Shown piece after piece: positions 21,131 through 30,046 of a stretch of DNA of 64,000 nt. The notes under the pieces were generated by a model. It ran no database searches and had not been told where the DNA came from. It saw nothing but the letters and a program-made list of their open reading frames with translations. The translations under genes were made by a program, and so were the position numbers. The stretch comes from Glaciimonas sp. CA11.2 (GTDB lineage: Bacteria > Pseudomonadota > Gammaproteobacteria > Burkholderiales > Burkholderiaceae_D): assembly GCF_034314045.1 (NCBI RefSeq), contig NZ_JAVIWL010000001.1, positions 3,100,001 to 3,164,000 of the forward strand, read 5' to 3'. The first letter of the stretch is position 1. Every line of letters begins with the position of its first letter.

Positions 21131-22682
21131 GCGCATCGCCTCTCTCTCTGAATTTCTGCTGATACGTATTGAGCGTCTTTTGGATAGCACTTTGGTAAAG
21201 CCGCGCAATACGCCGAAATCCGGGCTCTCAAGCGGCTCCTCCACCTCAAGCGCCGGCGCGCCACTGAACCGACAGATTTATCAAGCCATCCGTGAAGCCA
21301 TCCTTGCGCAGCTGTTGCCATCCGGTTTGCAATTGCCATCATCGCGCGATCTCGCGCGCGAATTGGCAATATCACGCAATACCGTGACTTACGCCTATGA
21401 ACAATTGATTGCCGAAGGCTATCTGGAAACGCGTGCGGGCTCCGGCACTTTCATCGCCGACACCACGCCAAATCAGATTCCCGGTGGCCGCTTAAACAAA
21501 CCGCCACTGACCGATCCCAGCGGTCAATCGGAGCTCTCCGCTCATGGCGCGCAATTGATTCAACAAGCGGGTGTCAGCGATTTGCAATGGGGCGCGTTCA
21601 TGCCCGGCGTTCCGGACGTGACGTTGTTCCCGAACAAAATATGGAGCCGCCTGCAAAATAAGCACTGGCGGCGTTCGCGTGCCGATTTGCTAACCTACGG
21701 TGAAGCGGGCGGCTATATGCCACTGCGCGAAGCGATCGCCGAATACCTGCGTATAGCGCGCTCGGTCAACTGTCATGCTAATCAGGTCATCATTACTACC
21801 GGCATCCACCAGTCGCTGGATATTGTTGTCAAATTGCTGGGTGAACATGGCGATAGCGCCTGGGTCGAAGATCCTTGTTACTGGGGTACCCGTAGCGTGC
21901 TCAACTCGCTCGGGATCAAGCCGGTCGCCATTCCGGTAGATACCGAAGGTATGCGCATGCGGCTGGCCAACCTGCGCCAACCGCCGCGTTTTATCTGCAC
22001 CACACCATCTCATCAATATCCGCTCGGGATGGTAATGAGCCTGTCGCGGCGGCGCGCCTTGCTGGAGTATGCGGCAAGCCGCAAAGTCTGGATTATCGAG
22101 GATGATTACGACAGCGAATTCCGCTACGGAAGCCGTCCATTGGCAGCCTTGCAGGGGATGGATACGCATGACCGGGTGCTGTACATGGGGACCTTTAGCA
22201 AAACCATGTTTCCCAGTATGCGGATCGGCTTTATGGTGGTGCCAGAGTCACTGGCGGGCGCATTTGCCACCGGCGTGTCCGAACTGTATCGCGGCAGTCA
22301 GGTGTTTATGCAAGCGATCATGGCAGACTTCATGACCGAGGGACATTTTACCTCTCACATCCGACGCATGCGGATGCTGTATGCGGAGCGCCTGCAACTG
22401 CTACAGGATGCGATCGCACACCATTTCGGCGATCGCATCACGCTGACCGGCGGCGAGGCCGGTTTGCATCTGGCGATGGGCCTGCCGCCGCAATGTGACG
22501 ACCTGGCCATCAGTCGCGTAGCGCGTGAGGCCGGTATCGTCGCCCGTCCTTTATCACGATATTATATGGACCCGGCCTTCTCGCAAAAAGGCTTGTTACT
22601 GGGCTACGCTTGCGTGCCGAGCGAACAGATACGACCTGCTTTCGATAAGCTGGCCACGATTATCAAGGCACACTGGAAGTGA
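21129..22682 (+). CDS. MocR-family transcriptional regulator (GntR HTH + aminotransferase fold)
   Basis: A PLP-binding regulator, 517 residues. The N-terminal GntR winged helix (PLNRQIYQAIREAILAQLLP, then LPSSRDLARELAISRNTVTYAYEQL) is joined to a type-I aminotransferase domain with PGVPDVTLFP, the DDYDSEFRY motif and the PLP lysine in GTFSKTMFPSMRIGF. No ATG lies before the helix; the TTG at 21129 after ACGGAG (21118-21123) is the best start. It diverges from the ABC operon and probably senses its solute or a derivative. Confidence 0.9.
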   Translation: MRIASLSEFLLIRIERLLDSTLVKPRNTPKSGLSSGSSTSSAGAPLNRQIYQAIREAILAQLLPSGLQLPSSRDLARELAISRNTVTYAYEQLIAEGYLETRAGSGTFIADTTPNQIPGGRLNKPPLTDPSGQSELSAHGAQLIQQAGVSDLQWGAFMPGVPDVTLFPNKIWSRLQNKHWRRSRADLLTYGEAGGYMPLREAIAEYLRIARSVNCHANQVIITTGIHQSLDIVVKLLGEHGDSAWVEDPCYWGTRSVLNSLGIKPVAIPVDTEGMRMRLANLRQPPRFICTTPSHQYPLGMVMSLSRRRALLEYAASRKVWIIEDDYDSEFRYGSRPLAALQGMDTHDRVLYMGTFSKTMFPSMRIGFMVVPESLAGAFATGVSELYRGSQVFMQAIMADFMTEGHFTSHIRRMRMLYAERLQLLQDAIAHHFGDRITLTGGEAGLHLAMGLPPQCDDLAISRVAREAGIVARPLSRYYMDPAFSQKGLLLGYACVPSEQIRPAFDKLATIIKAHWK

Positions 22683-22884
22683 ACTCCGTCACGATACTGA
22701 CGTATTTCTTCTCCTACAAGCGATCATGCGCTAGCAGTGCCCAAATCGTTTGCGTGATTTTTTTAATCAGCGCCAAACTGTTCTCTAATATGCGGTGCAG
22801 ACTGGCGTGTCAGATGCCTAATTGCGCATCTAACTCTTTCAATACGGCCGCCAGCATTAGCCGGCGTTTCACAATCTTCAGACG

Positions 22885-22925
22885 AAAAAACCTCTACATT
22901 CCTTACGGGCTTTAGAGGGGTTTTT
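22885..22925 (+). terminator. Terminator after the MocR gene
   Basis: CCTCTA and TAGAGG, extended by an A-run and a T-run on the outer sides (22885-22925), form a hairpin ending in TTTTT. The A-run on the left means it could also stop leftward transcription. Confidence 0.6.
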
Positions 22926-22961
22926 AATTGGCACTTAAAACCCAATACTTAGCCAGGCAGG

Positions 22962-23157
22962 CGCATCACGAAGGTGACAGCGCAAAAGACCAAGGTGGAA
23001 TGGGCACAGTTTCTGCACGACATCGCTCAGCAGAGCCATCAGGCACCACGCATCACATTAGTCACGGACAACATCAACACCCACACGTCAGATGCATTGT
23101 ACGAAGTATTTGAACCACAGCGGGTCAAGGCGCTGTGGGACCGCTTCGAGATCGGAG
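22962..23157 (+). pseudogene. IS630-family transposase fragment
   Basis: Frame with VTAQKTKVEWAQFLHDIA, PRITLVTDNINTHTSDALYE and FEPQRVKALWDRFEI, matching the second half of the DDE domain of IS630-type transposases (LVMDNLNTH). Both ends are missing and no terminal repeats are visible. Confidence 0.75.
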
Positions 23158-23583
23158 ACCGTACAAAGCGGACGGTCAACGATGTAAGTTATCCGGCTCG
23201 GCGTAGTCGGGCCGGGGTTGAGGCGCCGAATAGTACATTCCCCAGCCGCAATTGTTGTTCACTCTTGAACCGTGTAGGTGGTCTCTTTGAACAATGCATT
23301 AATACGGTGGGCGGGAGTTTTTACATTCTCCTCGTAGCAACTCGCTGTGATCACAGTCATCAAGTCCAGATTGGGCACGACCTGTACCGCTGGATTCCGG
23401 CCTCCATAAATCCTTAAGTCGGTTCGCTGTTCCATTGCTCCCAAGTCCCAGAAACGGCGTAAAATACCTAAAGGCAATAAAATTGCTATGTTCATCTGTT
23501 GAGTGGCCCCATGTGATGGTGTCTTGTTTTTGAGAACCTCCACCGCATCCCCTCTTCAGCGATATTTTTTATTGGGGGCAGGT
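23158..23583. other. Non-coding stretch of element debris
   Basis: About 425 bp between the IS630 relic and the next gene. The only recognisable content is the second copy of the 52-bp repeat (23389-23440). A leftward 94-codon open frame here (23259-23543) has no family resemblance. Confidence 0.5.
23389..23440 (+). repeat. 52-bp repeat, copy 2 of 2
   Basis: Matches 16095-16146 with about three differences, same orientation, 7.3 kb apart. See that entry. Confidence 0.7.
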
Positions 23584-23985
23584 ATGGAGTTCATTCCATT
23601 TGAAGTCGTCACGATCTCTGAAGCAAAAGCGGTCCTTGATATAGCTAGCGTAGCGGCTAAAGAAGAGCATTGGGAGACTGCGCGTAGGTTGGAGATTCCA
23701 GCCGACTTGAAGTTGAACGAGACAACTTATCAGTGGGTATTGACGCTTCCCGTTGAGGTTTGGCCTCTTTGGTTAATGAAATATTTCCCCCGTATTGCGA
23801 ACCAATTTGCCAATACATGGACAAAACAATTAATCTGCGAAACTTTATTTATCCAACTTCTGATGGATCAAAGAGGTCATCGCAAAGGATTTCCGGTGGA
23901 CGTATCCCGAGAAATTATGGCCTTAAAATCACACTTCGAAACATTAGCTTTCACGCCATTAAGCGAGCAATCTTTTAAAGGTTGA
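23584..23985 (+). CDS. Hypothetical protein, 134 residues
   Basis: I start at the ATG at 23584. The product is soluble and mixed in composition, with several tryptophans near the middle (TTYQWVLTLPVEVWPLWLMK) and no signal peptide or membrane segment. The upstream GGGGGC is a poor ribosome site. I do not recognise the family. It stands alone between element debris and a 311-bp gap. Confidence 0.5.
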   Translation: MEFIPFEVVTISEAKAVLDIASVAAKEEHWETARRLEIPADLKLNETTYQWVLTLPVEVWPLWLMKYFPRIANQFANTWTKQLICETLFIQLLMDQRGHRKGFPVDVSREIMALKSHFETLAFTPLSEQSFKG

Positions 23986-24296
23986 CGCCGCGCAAACGCG
24001 GGATGCCTATACCCTCTAAAATATCTATCTGATTCGTCAATATGTGGAATCACATAAATCCAAGTTGCCTTTTGGAATGTGGGTTGCGAAGCATTCCTAT
24101 GGCAAAGAACGTGATAATGTTTGGTGGCTTACATTTTAAGCAAACAGCTAAAAAAATGCTTACTCTCAAGTTTGATGAATCAGCAAATTATTCATTGCTT
24201 GAGGATGTTCGGCGCTGCTTGACCGTGCTGTCGGGTTTGATGAATGCGAACAAAATAAGACCAACAAACAGCTGATAAAAAGACAGGTGATACGAT
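23986..24296. other. Gap without a recognisable gene
   Basis: Short open frames occur on both strands but none has a ribosome site or family resemblance. Confidence 0.5.
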
Positions 24297-24581
24297 ATGG
24301 AGCGAAATGAATTTGTAGAAATGATTGCCAAAGAAGGATTCGCAGAGGGCGTAATTGTAGAGAGGGAATCCAATGGATTTCTCGAAGCCCACGTGCATTC
24401 CTTTGAAGCAAAAGCACTCATCCTTGCAGGCGAATTGCGCATGCGGGTCGGAGAAGTAGAACAAGTCTATACACCTGGAAGTGTGTTTCACTTGTTAGCA
24501 AACGTATCCCATTCGGAGTTCTACGGTCCCGAAGGCCTTCAGTACCTGGTCGGCAGGAAAGAAGAGGCTAGCGAGTCGTAG
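24297..24581 (+). CDS. Small cupin-domain protein
   Basis: 94 residues forming a single cupin barrel: EAHVHSFEAKALILAGELRM is the first cupin motif (HxH then E and G) and FHLLANVSHSEFYG the second with its histidine. Such small cupins bind a metal and serve as sensors or isomerases. The substrate is unknown. The ribosome site (ACAGGTG) is modest. It converges with the DUF945 gene. Confidence 0.75.
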   Translation: MERNEFVEMIAKEGFAEGVIVERESNGFLEAHVHSFEAKALILAGELRMRVGEVEQVYTPGSVFHLLANVSHSEFYGPEGLQYLVGRKEEASES

Positions 24582-24626
24582 AAATGTTATTTTGGGTAAA
24601 TCGGCTAAGACTGGGCGATTTCGGCG

Positions 24627-26018
24627 TCACATGATGCGTTTACCGTTGACGACAACGCCTTGCGGCCCAAAGGTCGATTCCAGCGACAATTGCTTGCCAT
24701 CGTCCTTGATATAACCTTGGTCGACATACATCTTCAACTGGTTTTCCTTCATCTGCCGTTGTGCAGATGCTGCGGCATTTTTTTGTTCGAATGCGTTCAG
24801 GAACACATCGCGCGCGAGCGTCAGCGAACCTTTGCCGGAAATTTTTTCCTTCAGCAGCACCATCACGTTGTCACCCATCAGCGCGTCCGGCGTCAAGCCT
24901 TTACCATCCATATTTATTTCAAAGGTGCCGGCTACTTCGCCGTTAGGAGTCTTCAGACTGAGGCGGTCGATGCGGAAGCTGGGGGAGCTGGCGACCAGTT
25001 CGCCGGCATGCTGCATCAGCATGGTCATCTGTGCCTTTTTCTGGGCTAGCTTGGCATCGGTGCTGTCGTTGCCCGCTGCTGGCGCTGCGACTGCAGCAAC
25101 GTCGGCACCGGCGACTGGCGGGGCTTTCGCAGCCGCTTCGTAAAACGCCTTGGAAGCAGCCTGAATTTTCAGTAGCCCATCCTTGTTCAGGTTGAGATAG
25201 GAAAAATCGAAATGGATGTCGTCGGCAACAACGCCGTTGGCATCGCCGAAGATGCTCTTGTCTATCTTGGTCTGGTAAACTAGATCGAAATTGTTGCCGT
25301 GGTCTTTCAGGTCGGTCTCCATGACCAGGTTTTGTAGTTTCAGGACGGCGTTACCGTTTCTGGTAGCTTCGATACTATCTAGTTTGATGTGCCCGTCTTG
25401 TTGCCAGGTGTCAGTGGCGCTCTTCTCGTCCTTGTAGGTACCGCTCAGGTTGAGATTGCTCAGACTGACGTTGATCTGGCTACCAGCAGCAGTGGCGCTG
25501 AGGGATGGTAGATTGAGATCGTATTTTTGCGTTTCGCCGCTTTTCCCATGGAAGTTCAAGTTAAGGTTTTTACCAACGATATGCAGGCCTTCCTGGCTCT
25601 TCCAATCGATTTCCGGTGCTGCAACGCTGGTCGACAGGCCGCCGAAGAATAGCTTGTCGGTGCTGGCATTGAGCTTGATCGGTAATGGTGTTTCCACTCC
25701 TTTGTCGTCTACCAGCGCGATCGTGTGCGTGATCTTGGCCCAACGGTAAAACGGAATGGCGAATTGATTGACCTTGTGAGTTACCGTCAGGCGGACCGGC
25801 GGCACTAGCATCGAAATCGTGTATTCAGTCTTGGCTGTCGACGAGAACCAGCCGCGCTGGAACGAGGCCAGCTTGGTGCTGATCGGCAAGGAACTACTGC
25901 CCGATGTGTCCTGGCCAATTTTGCTAAATTCCGCTTTGGCGCGCATGCCGACTATGCCAGGAACCACGGCAACCCACGCGAGTACGACGACGCCGACGGC
26001 TATTTGAGAACGCTTCAT
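24627..26018 (-). CDS. YdgA-like DUF945 family protein
   Basis: 463 residues from the ATG at 26018; an open frame continues upstream to 26228, but only this start gives the family N-terminus MKRSQIAVGVVVLAWVAVVP, a membrane anchor or uncleaved signal. The mature part is a long beta-rich chain with QRGWFSSTAKTEYTI, which matches the YdgA/DUF945 periplasmic family. An alanine-rich insert lies near residues 350-375. Its function is unknown; related proteins sit at the inner membrane facing the periplasm. It forms a single-gene unit. Confidence 0.8.
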   Translation of the reverse strand: MKRSQIAVGVVVLAWVAVVPGIVGMRAKAEFSKIGQDTSGSSSLPISTKLASFQRGWFSSTAKTEYTISMLVPPVRLTVTHKVNQFAIPFYRWAKITHTIALVDDKGVETPLPIKLNASTDKLFFGGLSTSVAAPEIDWKSQEGLHIVGKNLNLNFHGKSGETQKYDLNLPSLSATAAGSQINVSLSNLNLSGTYKDEKSATDTWQQDGHIKLDSIEATRNGNAVLKLQNLVMETDLKDHGNNFDLVYQTKIDKSIFGDANGVVADDIHFDFSYLNLNKDGLLKIQAASKAFYEAAAKAPPVAGADVAAVAAPAAGNDSTDAKLAQKKAQMTMLMQHAGELVASSPSFRIDRLSLKTPNGEVAGTFEINMDGKGLTPDALMGDNVMVLLKEKISGKGSLTLARDVFLNAFEQKNAAASAQRQMKENQLKMYVDQGYIKDDGKQLSLESTFGPQGVVVNGKRIM

Positions 26019-26213
26019 GTTTTCTTTTTTTGAAAGAATAAAAGTTAATAATAAATTAAGTATTGCATTGGGTAAATGTTTTGGTGTTTTGCAGCGCGTA
26101 CAGCGCCTAGGATAGCCTTGCTGGCCCAATGCGCCAACGAATTTGTATTCGGGGCAAAGCCAACATTGTAGGACCTGTACGCGAAGGTAACTGTTCAGTT
26201 CTCGCGTAATGTT

Positions 26214-26549
26214 GTGCCCGCGACACACGGCGGCTTAGATGGAATACGCGATAAAAATGCAGTAGAGTCCGATTTAGCTCGGCCCGAGCAACTCGAAACC
26301 TATGGCGAGCCGAAGTCGGATGCCGCCGACCTAGCTACAGCTTATGCGCATGGTTTAGTGCTCAACCATGGGTATAGCGACGGAAGCAAACGCACGGCTT
26401 GGGTTGTTGTGCGGGTTTTTCTTGCTGACAATGGCATCAAACTACGGTTTTCCGCAATCGAGGCGATTCGTGCGATGGAACAAACCGCAGCTGGCTCGCT
26501 CAGCGAGCAAGATCTGGCACAGTGGTTTCGGCAGTGTATTGTTGAATAA
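26214..26549 (+). pseudogene. Doc/Fic-type toxin remnant
   Basis: The frame has HGGLDGIRDKNAVESDLARP, DLATAYAHGLVLNHGYSDGS and KRTAWVVVRVFLADNGIKL, matching Doc (death-on-curing) kinase/AMPylator toxins. Two faults are visible. About 20 N-terminal residues found in Doc are absent before the GTG at 26214. The core motif normally HPFxDGNKR reads HGYSDGSKR, with serine replacing the nucleotide-contacting asparagine. No antitoxin gene is adjacent. It is probably inactive, though a folded protein could still be made. Confidence 0.6.
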
Positions 26550-26986
26550 TTTCGGAGTGCCTAAGCAAATCCTTCGCTCTTATTTGTGTGTGCCTAGCCA
26601 GCATCTTCCAATACCTGTGACCTGATACAAGTGCGACCTGCTCGATCCGATACCCTTGCTCAAATAGACGTGAAATTCCCTCATGACGTAAATCATGGAA
26701 TCTTAGGTCAACAATTTTCTGAGCTAGTGCGGCCAAAAGGTTTAACGGCCTGCATTTCTCGTTTGTAACGATCAATTAGCTTTGAAACGGTAAAGGCGGA
26801 CAAAGTACGACCGTCCTTAAAATCGGAGGTATGTATCTCATGTTCGATCTTGCGCGTCCATTCTTGCGCCATTGCTTTGGTCGGGAGCGACTTGCTGATA
26901 GCGCCCTGAGCCGGGCGCGGAGGGAATAGCTTTGCAATGGCGTGACGCAGTTTGATGCACCTGGAGCCTGTTATTGTGATGAGCAA
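26500..26986 (-). pseudogene. Tyrosine recombinase (phage integrase) relic 1
   Basis: Two frames joined near 26710. The N-terminal part has TKAMAQEWTRKIEHEIHTSD and FKDGRTLSAFTVSKLIDRYK (DNA-binding arm). The C-terminal part has FHDLRHEGISRLFEQGYRIE, VALVSGHRYWKMLARHTQ and IRA. The middle of the catalytic domain is deleted, and the nucleophile position, usually RYT, reads RHT. It is inactive and converges on the Doc remnant. Confidence 0.8.
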
Positions 26987-27139
26987 AACTGCATATTACT
27001 AAATGTAGTTAAAAATATTACTTAATTTGAGTAGTGTTCGTAGCTGCAATAAATAAATGGAAATAACATTCGACGTTATCAAAGATGTTGTAAATGTAGG
27101 CCCCAACGCGTGGAGCCTTTGTTCATGCGAACAGCAGGT

Positions 27140-27760
27140 TTACTTGACCAGCTTACGGCGCCCCGCCACGGCCAAGCCAACTAGGCCCATGCCCAACAAG
27201 GCCAGCGAAGCAGGTTCCGGAACCACATTTGCATTCGTCGACAGGAAGTTGGCCGAAACGTATCGGTTGGAAGCGCCATTCAAGGAGGTGACGAACGTAT
27301 CTTGCCCATTACTCCAAGCACCCTGCAGGTAGGAAATGTCGGAACTAGTATTGATACCGTTCACCTGATACAGCCAGTTCGCCTGGGAAACACCAACGCC
27401 CATCCGATACAGCTGACCAGCGGTGAGTGAAACCGTGTTGCTCAAGTTTGTGTAAATGAAATCGCCGATCACGTTGCCACCTACCGGAACTACCGCTGAC
27501 GCAAGCAAGGTACCCGTATCGTTCCACAGGGAGACCGTTGTCGGTGCCGTCAGGCCATTGACGTCATAAGTACCAAGCGCGGTTACATTCAGATTTTGGC
27601 TTGCGGAAAACTGAAAGCCAATCGTCCAGTTGCCGCCAAAATAGCCTGAGCTGCTCTGCCAAGAATTGATGGCGGGTATCACGCTAGCGTGCGACGAACC
27701 TGCAAATCCCAACATCAGTCCAATAGCGGCCAGTAGCAGTTTCTTTTTGATTGTGTTCAT
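27140..27760 (-). CDS. PEP-CTERM sorted surface protein
   Basis: 206 residues with a signal peptide (KKKLLLAAIGLMLGFAGSSHA) and the C-terminal VPEPASLALLGMGLVGLAVA followed by GRRKL. That is the PEP-CTERM signal (motif, membrane helix, basic tail) recognised by exosortase EpsH/XrtA. The mature part is threonine/asparagine/serine-rich beta-type sequence suited to an exported adhesin or polysaccharide-associated protein. It lies between two integrase relics, which hints that it arrived with an element. No exosortase is in the window. Confidence 0.85.
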   Translation of the reverse strand: MNTIKKKLLLAAIGLMLGFAGSSHASVIPAINSWQSSSGYFGGNWTIGFQFSASQNLNVTALGTYDVNGLTAPTTVSLWNDTGTLLASAVVPVGGNVIGDFIYTNLSNTVSLTAGQLYRMGVGVSQANWLYQVNGINTSSDISYLQGAWSNGQDTFVTSLNGASNRYVSANFLSTNANVVPEPASLALLGMGLVGLAVAGRRKLVK

Positions 27761-28034
27761 AATTTTTCCTCTGGATTGGGCAGTGAGTGCTGTTTATAAA
27801 GCAATTCTTATGCCATAATATAAAACAGGAAAAATACTATACAAATCAGATGCTTAGCCGACTTACTCAGGATCGACAGGAAGCCACATGTAAAGAATTC
27901 CGACAATCAAACACTACAAGTAGTTAATACCTTTGCATCGATAGTTCCCGCCGAAATACGAACAAAATAGAAGTGCCACTTTGATGGTTAATTGTAAGGA
28001 GTGGCGACAATGGTTCGAATCATCCGGTTTCGGC

Positions 28035-28480
28035 TCACCATGGATCCCATAATTGTTTTGCTGCTTTTAAAACGGAACCCAAATAAGTTAGATCAATGCC
28101 AATAGTGACACCCCTAGCGCCCGGGCGATCAGAAGTAGCCGTGCTGCGCATCTTGATAAAGTCGACCAGCCTGTTTGTCGTCAGATCGGGCAAGAGGACG
28201 TCACCGAGCGCTATATTGAGCGATCCCAATACCGCGGCTTTATTTTTGCCGAAGGGTTTTTTTGCCCCAATCTCTATAGTATAACGGTCGATAAGAGTGC
28301 CTATGTCATCTCTGCTATGATACGTCCGTCCTGAAACTTCAATGAGCGCATGTCGGATTCGACCTTAGATGCCCATTCTTGGGCACGCGCTTTAGTATCG
28401 AACATGTCGCTTACAGCAGGAAAGCCTTGCTTGCGCACCCGAGCGCGCCAGCGCTTACCGATCTTTTGTATAGTTGCCAT
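28035..28480 (-). pseudogene. Tyrosine recombinase (phage integrase) relic 2, next to the dusA junction
   Basis: The ATG at 28480 begins MATIQKIGKRWRARVRKQGF and continues through FDTKARAQEWASKVESDM and LKFQDGRIIAEMT to a premature TAG. After a frameshift it resumes as LVDFIKMRSTATSDRPGARG and TYLGSVLKAAKQLW (core-binding domain), ending before the catalytic domain. Its start lies about 70 bp from the dusA 5' fragment and points away from it, as in dusA-associated integrases. It is dead. Confidence 0.82.
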
Positions 28481-28547
28481 TAATATGAATTGTTGTCCAA
28501 TTTGTGTCCAATGACAGATGTTAAACCATTAAATAACGTGAATTTCC

Positions 28548-28679
28548 GTGAGCTCTAAAATAGTTATCAATCCCTTGGAAACCCTTGCCACGCTTGATAA
28601 AGCGCCGAAATACGGGGGGCGTAAAATATCTGTTGCGCCCATGATGGACTGGGCAGACAAAACAAATTTTTCTCTATAA
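28548..28679 (+). pseudogene. dusA: 5' fragment of dusA (tRNA-dihydrouridine synthase): probable attachment junction
   Basis: From GTG at 28548 the frame reads 43 codons ending KISVAPMMDWADKTNFSL and then TAA. SVAPMMDW is the conserved N-terminal motif of DusA, and it is the known attachment site of dusA-associated integrases. Homology to DusA stops after WAD (about 28658), exactly where such elements cross over. The rest of dusA is not in the window and would be expected beyond the right end of the prophage. Confidence 0.75.
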
Positions 28680-28809
28680 AACAATGGTTTAAGTTTTAGG
28701 TGATGCAAATTTGATGCAATGATTTTTTACGGCTCGCAAAAATAGAATAATCTTAAAAAAAGGCCGTTCCTGGCAGACCTTCTGCGTACCCACTAACTCA
28801 GATCATTCA

Positions 28810-29349
28810 ATGTCTCAAGATAAAGTAAGCCAGATACTTGCGCTCCGAGTTTTGACTTTGCTCGCAGGCACGGTAAACGCGTCGCTCGACAAATTTTCTG
28901 GGTGGCTTATGGTTGGCACAGGAGGCGCTTTTTCGCTTTTGCTCACCAACATTGAAAAACTTGTTGGTTTCGTAAACGCTGGGAGCATTCGATTTGCTCT
29001 ATCCCTTATGCTGGTTAGCCTGGCTGTTGGAGTCATTGCGAAATTTCTTTCTGCAATGATTTCGGCGAGCGTTGCCAGTAATGATGCAGCATTTGCAGTT
29101 GGTAAGGATGCAGTAAAGGATGGCTTCACAATAGATATTGAGGCGTACTTAATCGAATTTAAGCGAGGCTTGTTTTTTGTTCAACGTTTGGTTGCTGAAA
29201 CGAGCTTTAAAAAACTCCGAGCAGGTGATTTGGCAGCAGGTGGCCGATTGGTTGCTAAACTCTCGCAGGTAAACGTGTGGATCGTATTATTTCAAGCAAT
29301 ATTGATATTATGGTCAGCGGTGGAGATTTTGGTGGGCGTTAAAATTTAG
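28810..29349 (+). CDS. Predicted membrane protein, 179 residues
   Basis: Hydrophobic segments lie near 33-48 (GWLMVGTGGAFSLLL), 60-80 (FALSLMLVSLAVGVIAKFLS) and 155-178 (WIVLFQAILILWSAVEILVG), with a charged stretch between. I do not recognise the family. It is the first gene inside the prophage's left end and the only rightward one there, so it may be a lysogenic-conversion gene expressed in the prophage state. Confidence 0.6.
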   Translation: MSQDKVSQILALRVLTLLAGTVNASLDKFSGWLMVGTGGAFSLLLTNIEKLVGFVNAGSIRFALSLMLVSLAVGVIAKFLSAMISASVASNDAAFAVGKDAVKDGFTIDIEAYLIEFKRGLFFVQRLVAETSFKKLRAGDLAAGGRLVAKLSQVNVWIVLFQAILILWSAVEILVGVKI

Positions 29350-29376
29350 TCTACAACAACGGTTAAGCCAGCAGAC

Positions 29377-29412
29377 AAAAAAAGGGCGGCTGGGAAATTT
29401 TCCCGCCGCCCT
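29377..29412 (-). terminator. Strong terminator of the leftward early operon
   Basis: AGGGCGGC (29383-29390) and GCCGCCCT (29405-29412) form an 8-bp stem with further pairing inside. On the minus strand it is followed by seven T's (29383-29377). It ends the operon that includes the gpA endonuclease. Confidence 0.85.
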
Positions 29413-29440
29413 CATTAAACCTATCTGCGTATTGCGATTT

Positions 29441-29653
29441 TTACGTCCTGGACGTCTCTCTCAACCTGTCAAGATACTCCGCAACGTCTCTGATATCCGC
29501 AGTCAACGGATGACCCGCCATCGGTACGGGAAATTTCCCAAGTGAGCGATGGGTATAGCCAGTCGCTGTACTTATCCCAATCGATTTGCAGACCTCATCA
29601 ATCGTTAAGCGTGGTTTATTGAAAATCGAAAGCAACAAGTATTCTGTCAGCAT
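29441..29653 (-). CDS. Small helix-turn-helix-like phage protein
   Basis: I start at the ATG at 29653 with GGAG upstream, giving 70 residues. LTIDEVCKSIGISTATGYTH suggests a helix-turn-helix or excisionase-like fold, as in PrtN/AlpA-type small regulators. It is the last gene of the leftward early operon, and overlaps the previous gene's stop. Confidence 0.6.
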   Translation of the reverse strand: MLTEYLLLSIFNKPRLTIDEVCKSIGISTATGYTHRSLGKFPVPMAGHPLTADIRDVAEYLDRLRETSRT

Positions 29654-29862
29654 GGTGGCTCCATAACATGGAATTTTTTTAGAGGTAGGGCGACCGGAAT
29701 TTGGTATGAACAATCGGTCGACGCGATCCGGGCATAGGACTGTGCGTTGCCGATGTGGCGGATAATTTCAATGACTGTTCCGGTTGCTGGTCTGTTATCG
29801 AGTTCGAAGCAGACGTTGTCGCCCACTGAGGGCGATTTATTTCCAGAAGTTGCATTATTCAC
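29647..29862 (-). CDS. Hypothetical phage protein, 71 residues
   Basis: Contains SVGDNVCFELDNRPATGTVI, which looks like a small beta-barrel (SH3-like) with no named family. It overlaps both neighbours by a few bases, as expected inside a tight phage operon. Confidence 0.5.
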   Translation of the reverse strand: MNNATSGNKSPSVGDNVCFELDNRPATGTVIEIIRHIGNAQSYARIASTDCSYQIPVALPLKKFHVMEPPC

Positions 29863-30046
29863 TAATCGCTCCCCATAACATCCCGACCCACAGGCTGAGC
29901 CCCACGGCCACAGTCAACACCACATTAATCAGAAAGTTGAAACGCAGTTTCCATCGATCCAAGATCAAACTCAGCACGTCAGAAATCCCCCAAGCCGCAA
30001 ACACCATAAATAAAAAGACGCAGGTCTGCATTAGCAATTTCATCAC
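29855..30046 (-). CDS. Small membrane protein, 63 residues
   Basis: Two hydrophobic segments (residues 4-22 and 38-60) with a basic turn between. It overlaps the gpA-like gene by 4 bp (ATGA) and the next gene by 8 bp. Function unknown. Confidence 0.5.
   Translation of the reverse strand: MMKLLMQTCVFLFMVFAAWGISDVLSLILDRWKLRFNFLINVVLTVAVGLSLWVGMLWGAISE

Noticed and set aside
22683..22884. Possible N-terminal half of an IS630 transposase on the minus strand
   Set aside because: A few similar-looking helices only; orientation is opposite to the clear IS630 fragment.
24042..24275. 77-codon frame before the cupin gene
   Set aside because: No ribosome site and no family resemblance.
28011..28040. 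tRNA 3'-end-like sequence (GGTTCGAATC...GGCTCACCA), possible attachment site
   Set aside because: The T-stem and acceptor stem do not pair and no 5' half exists nearby; the dusA junction 600 bp away explains integration better.
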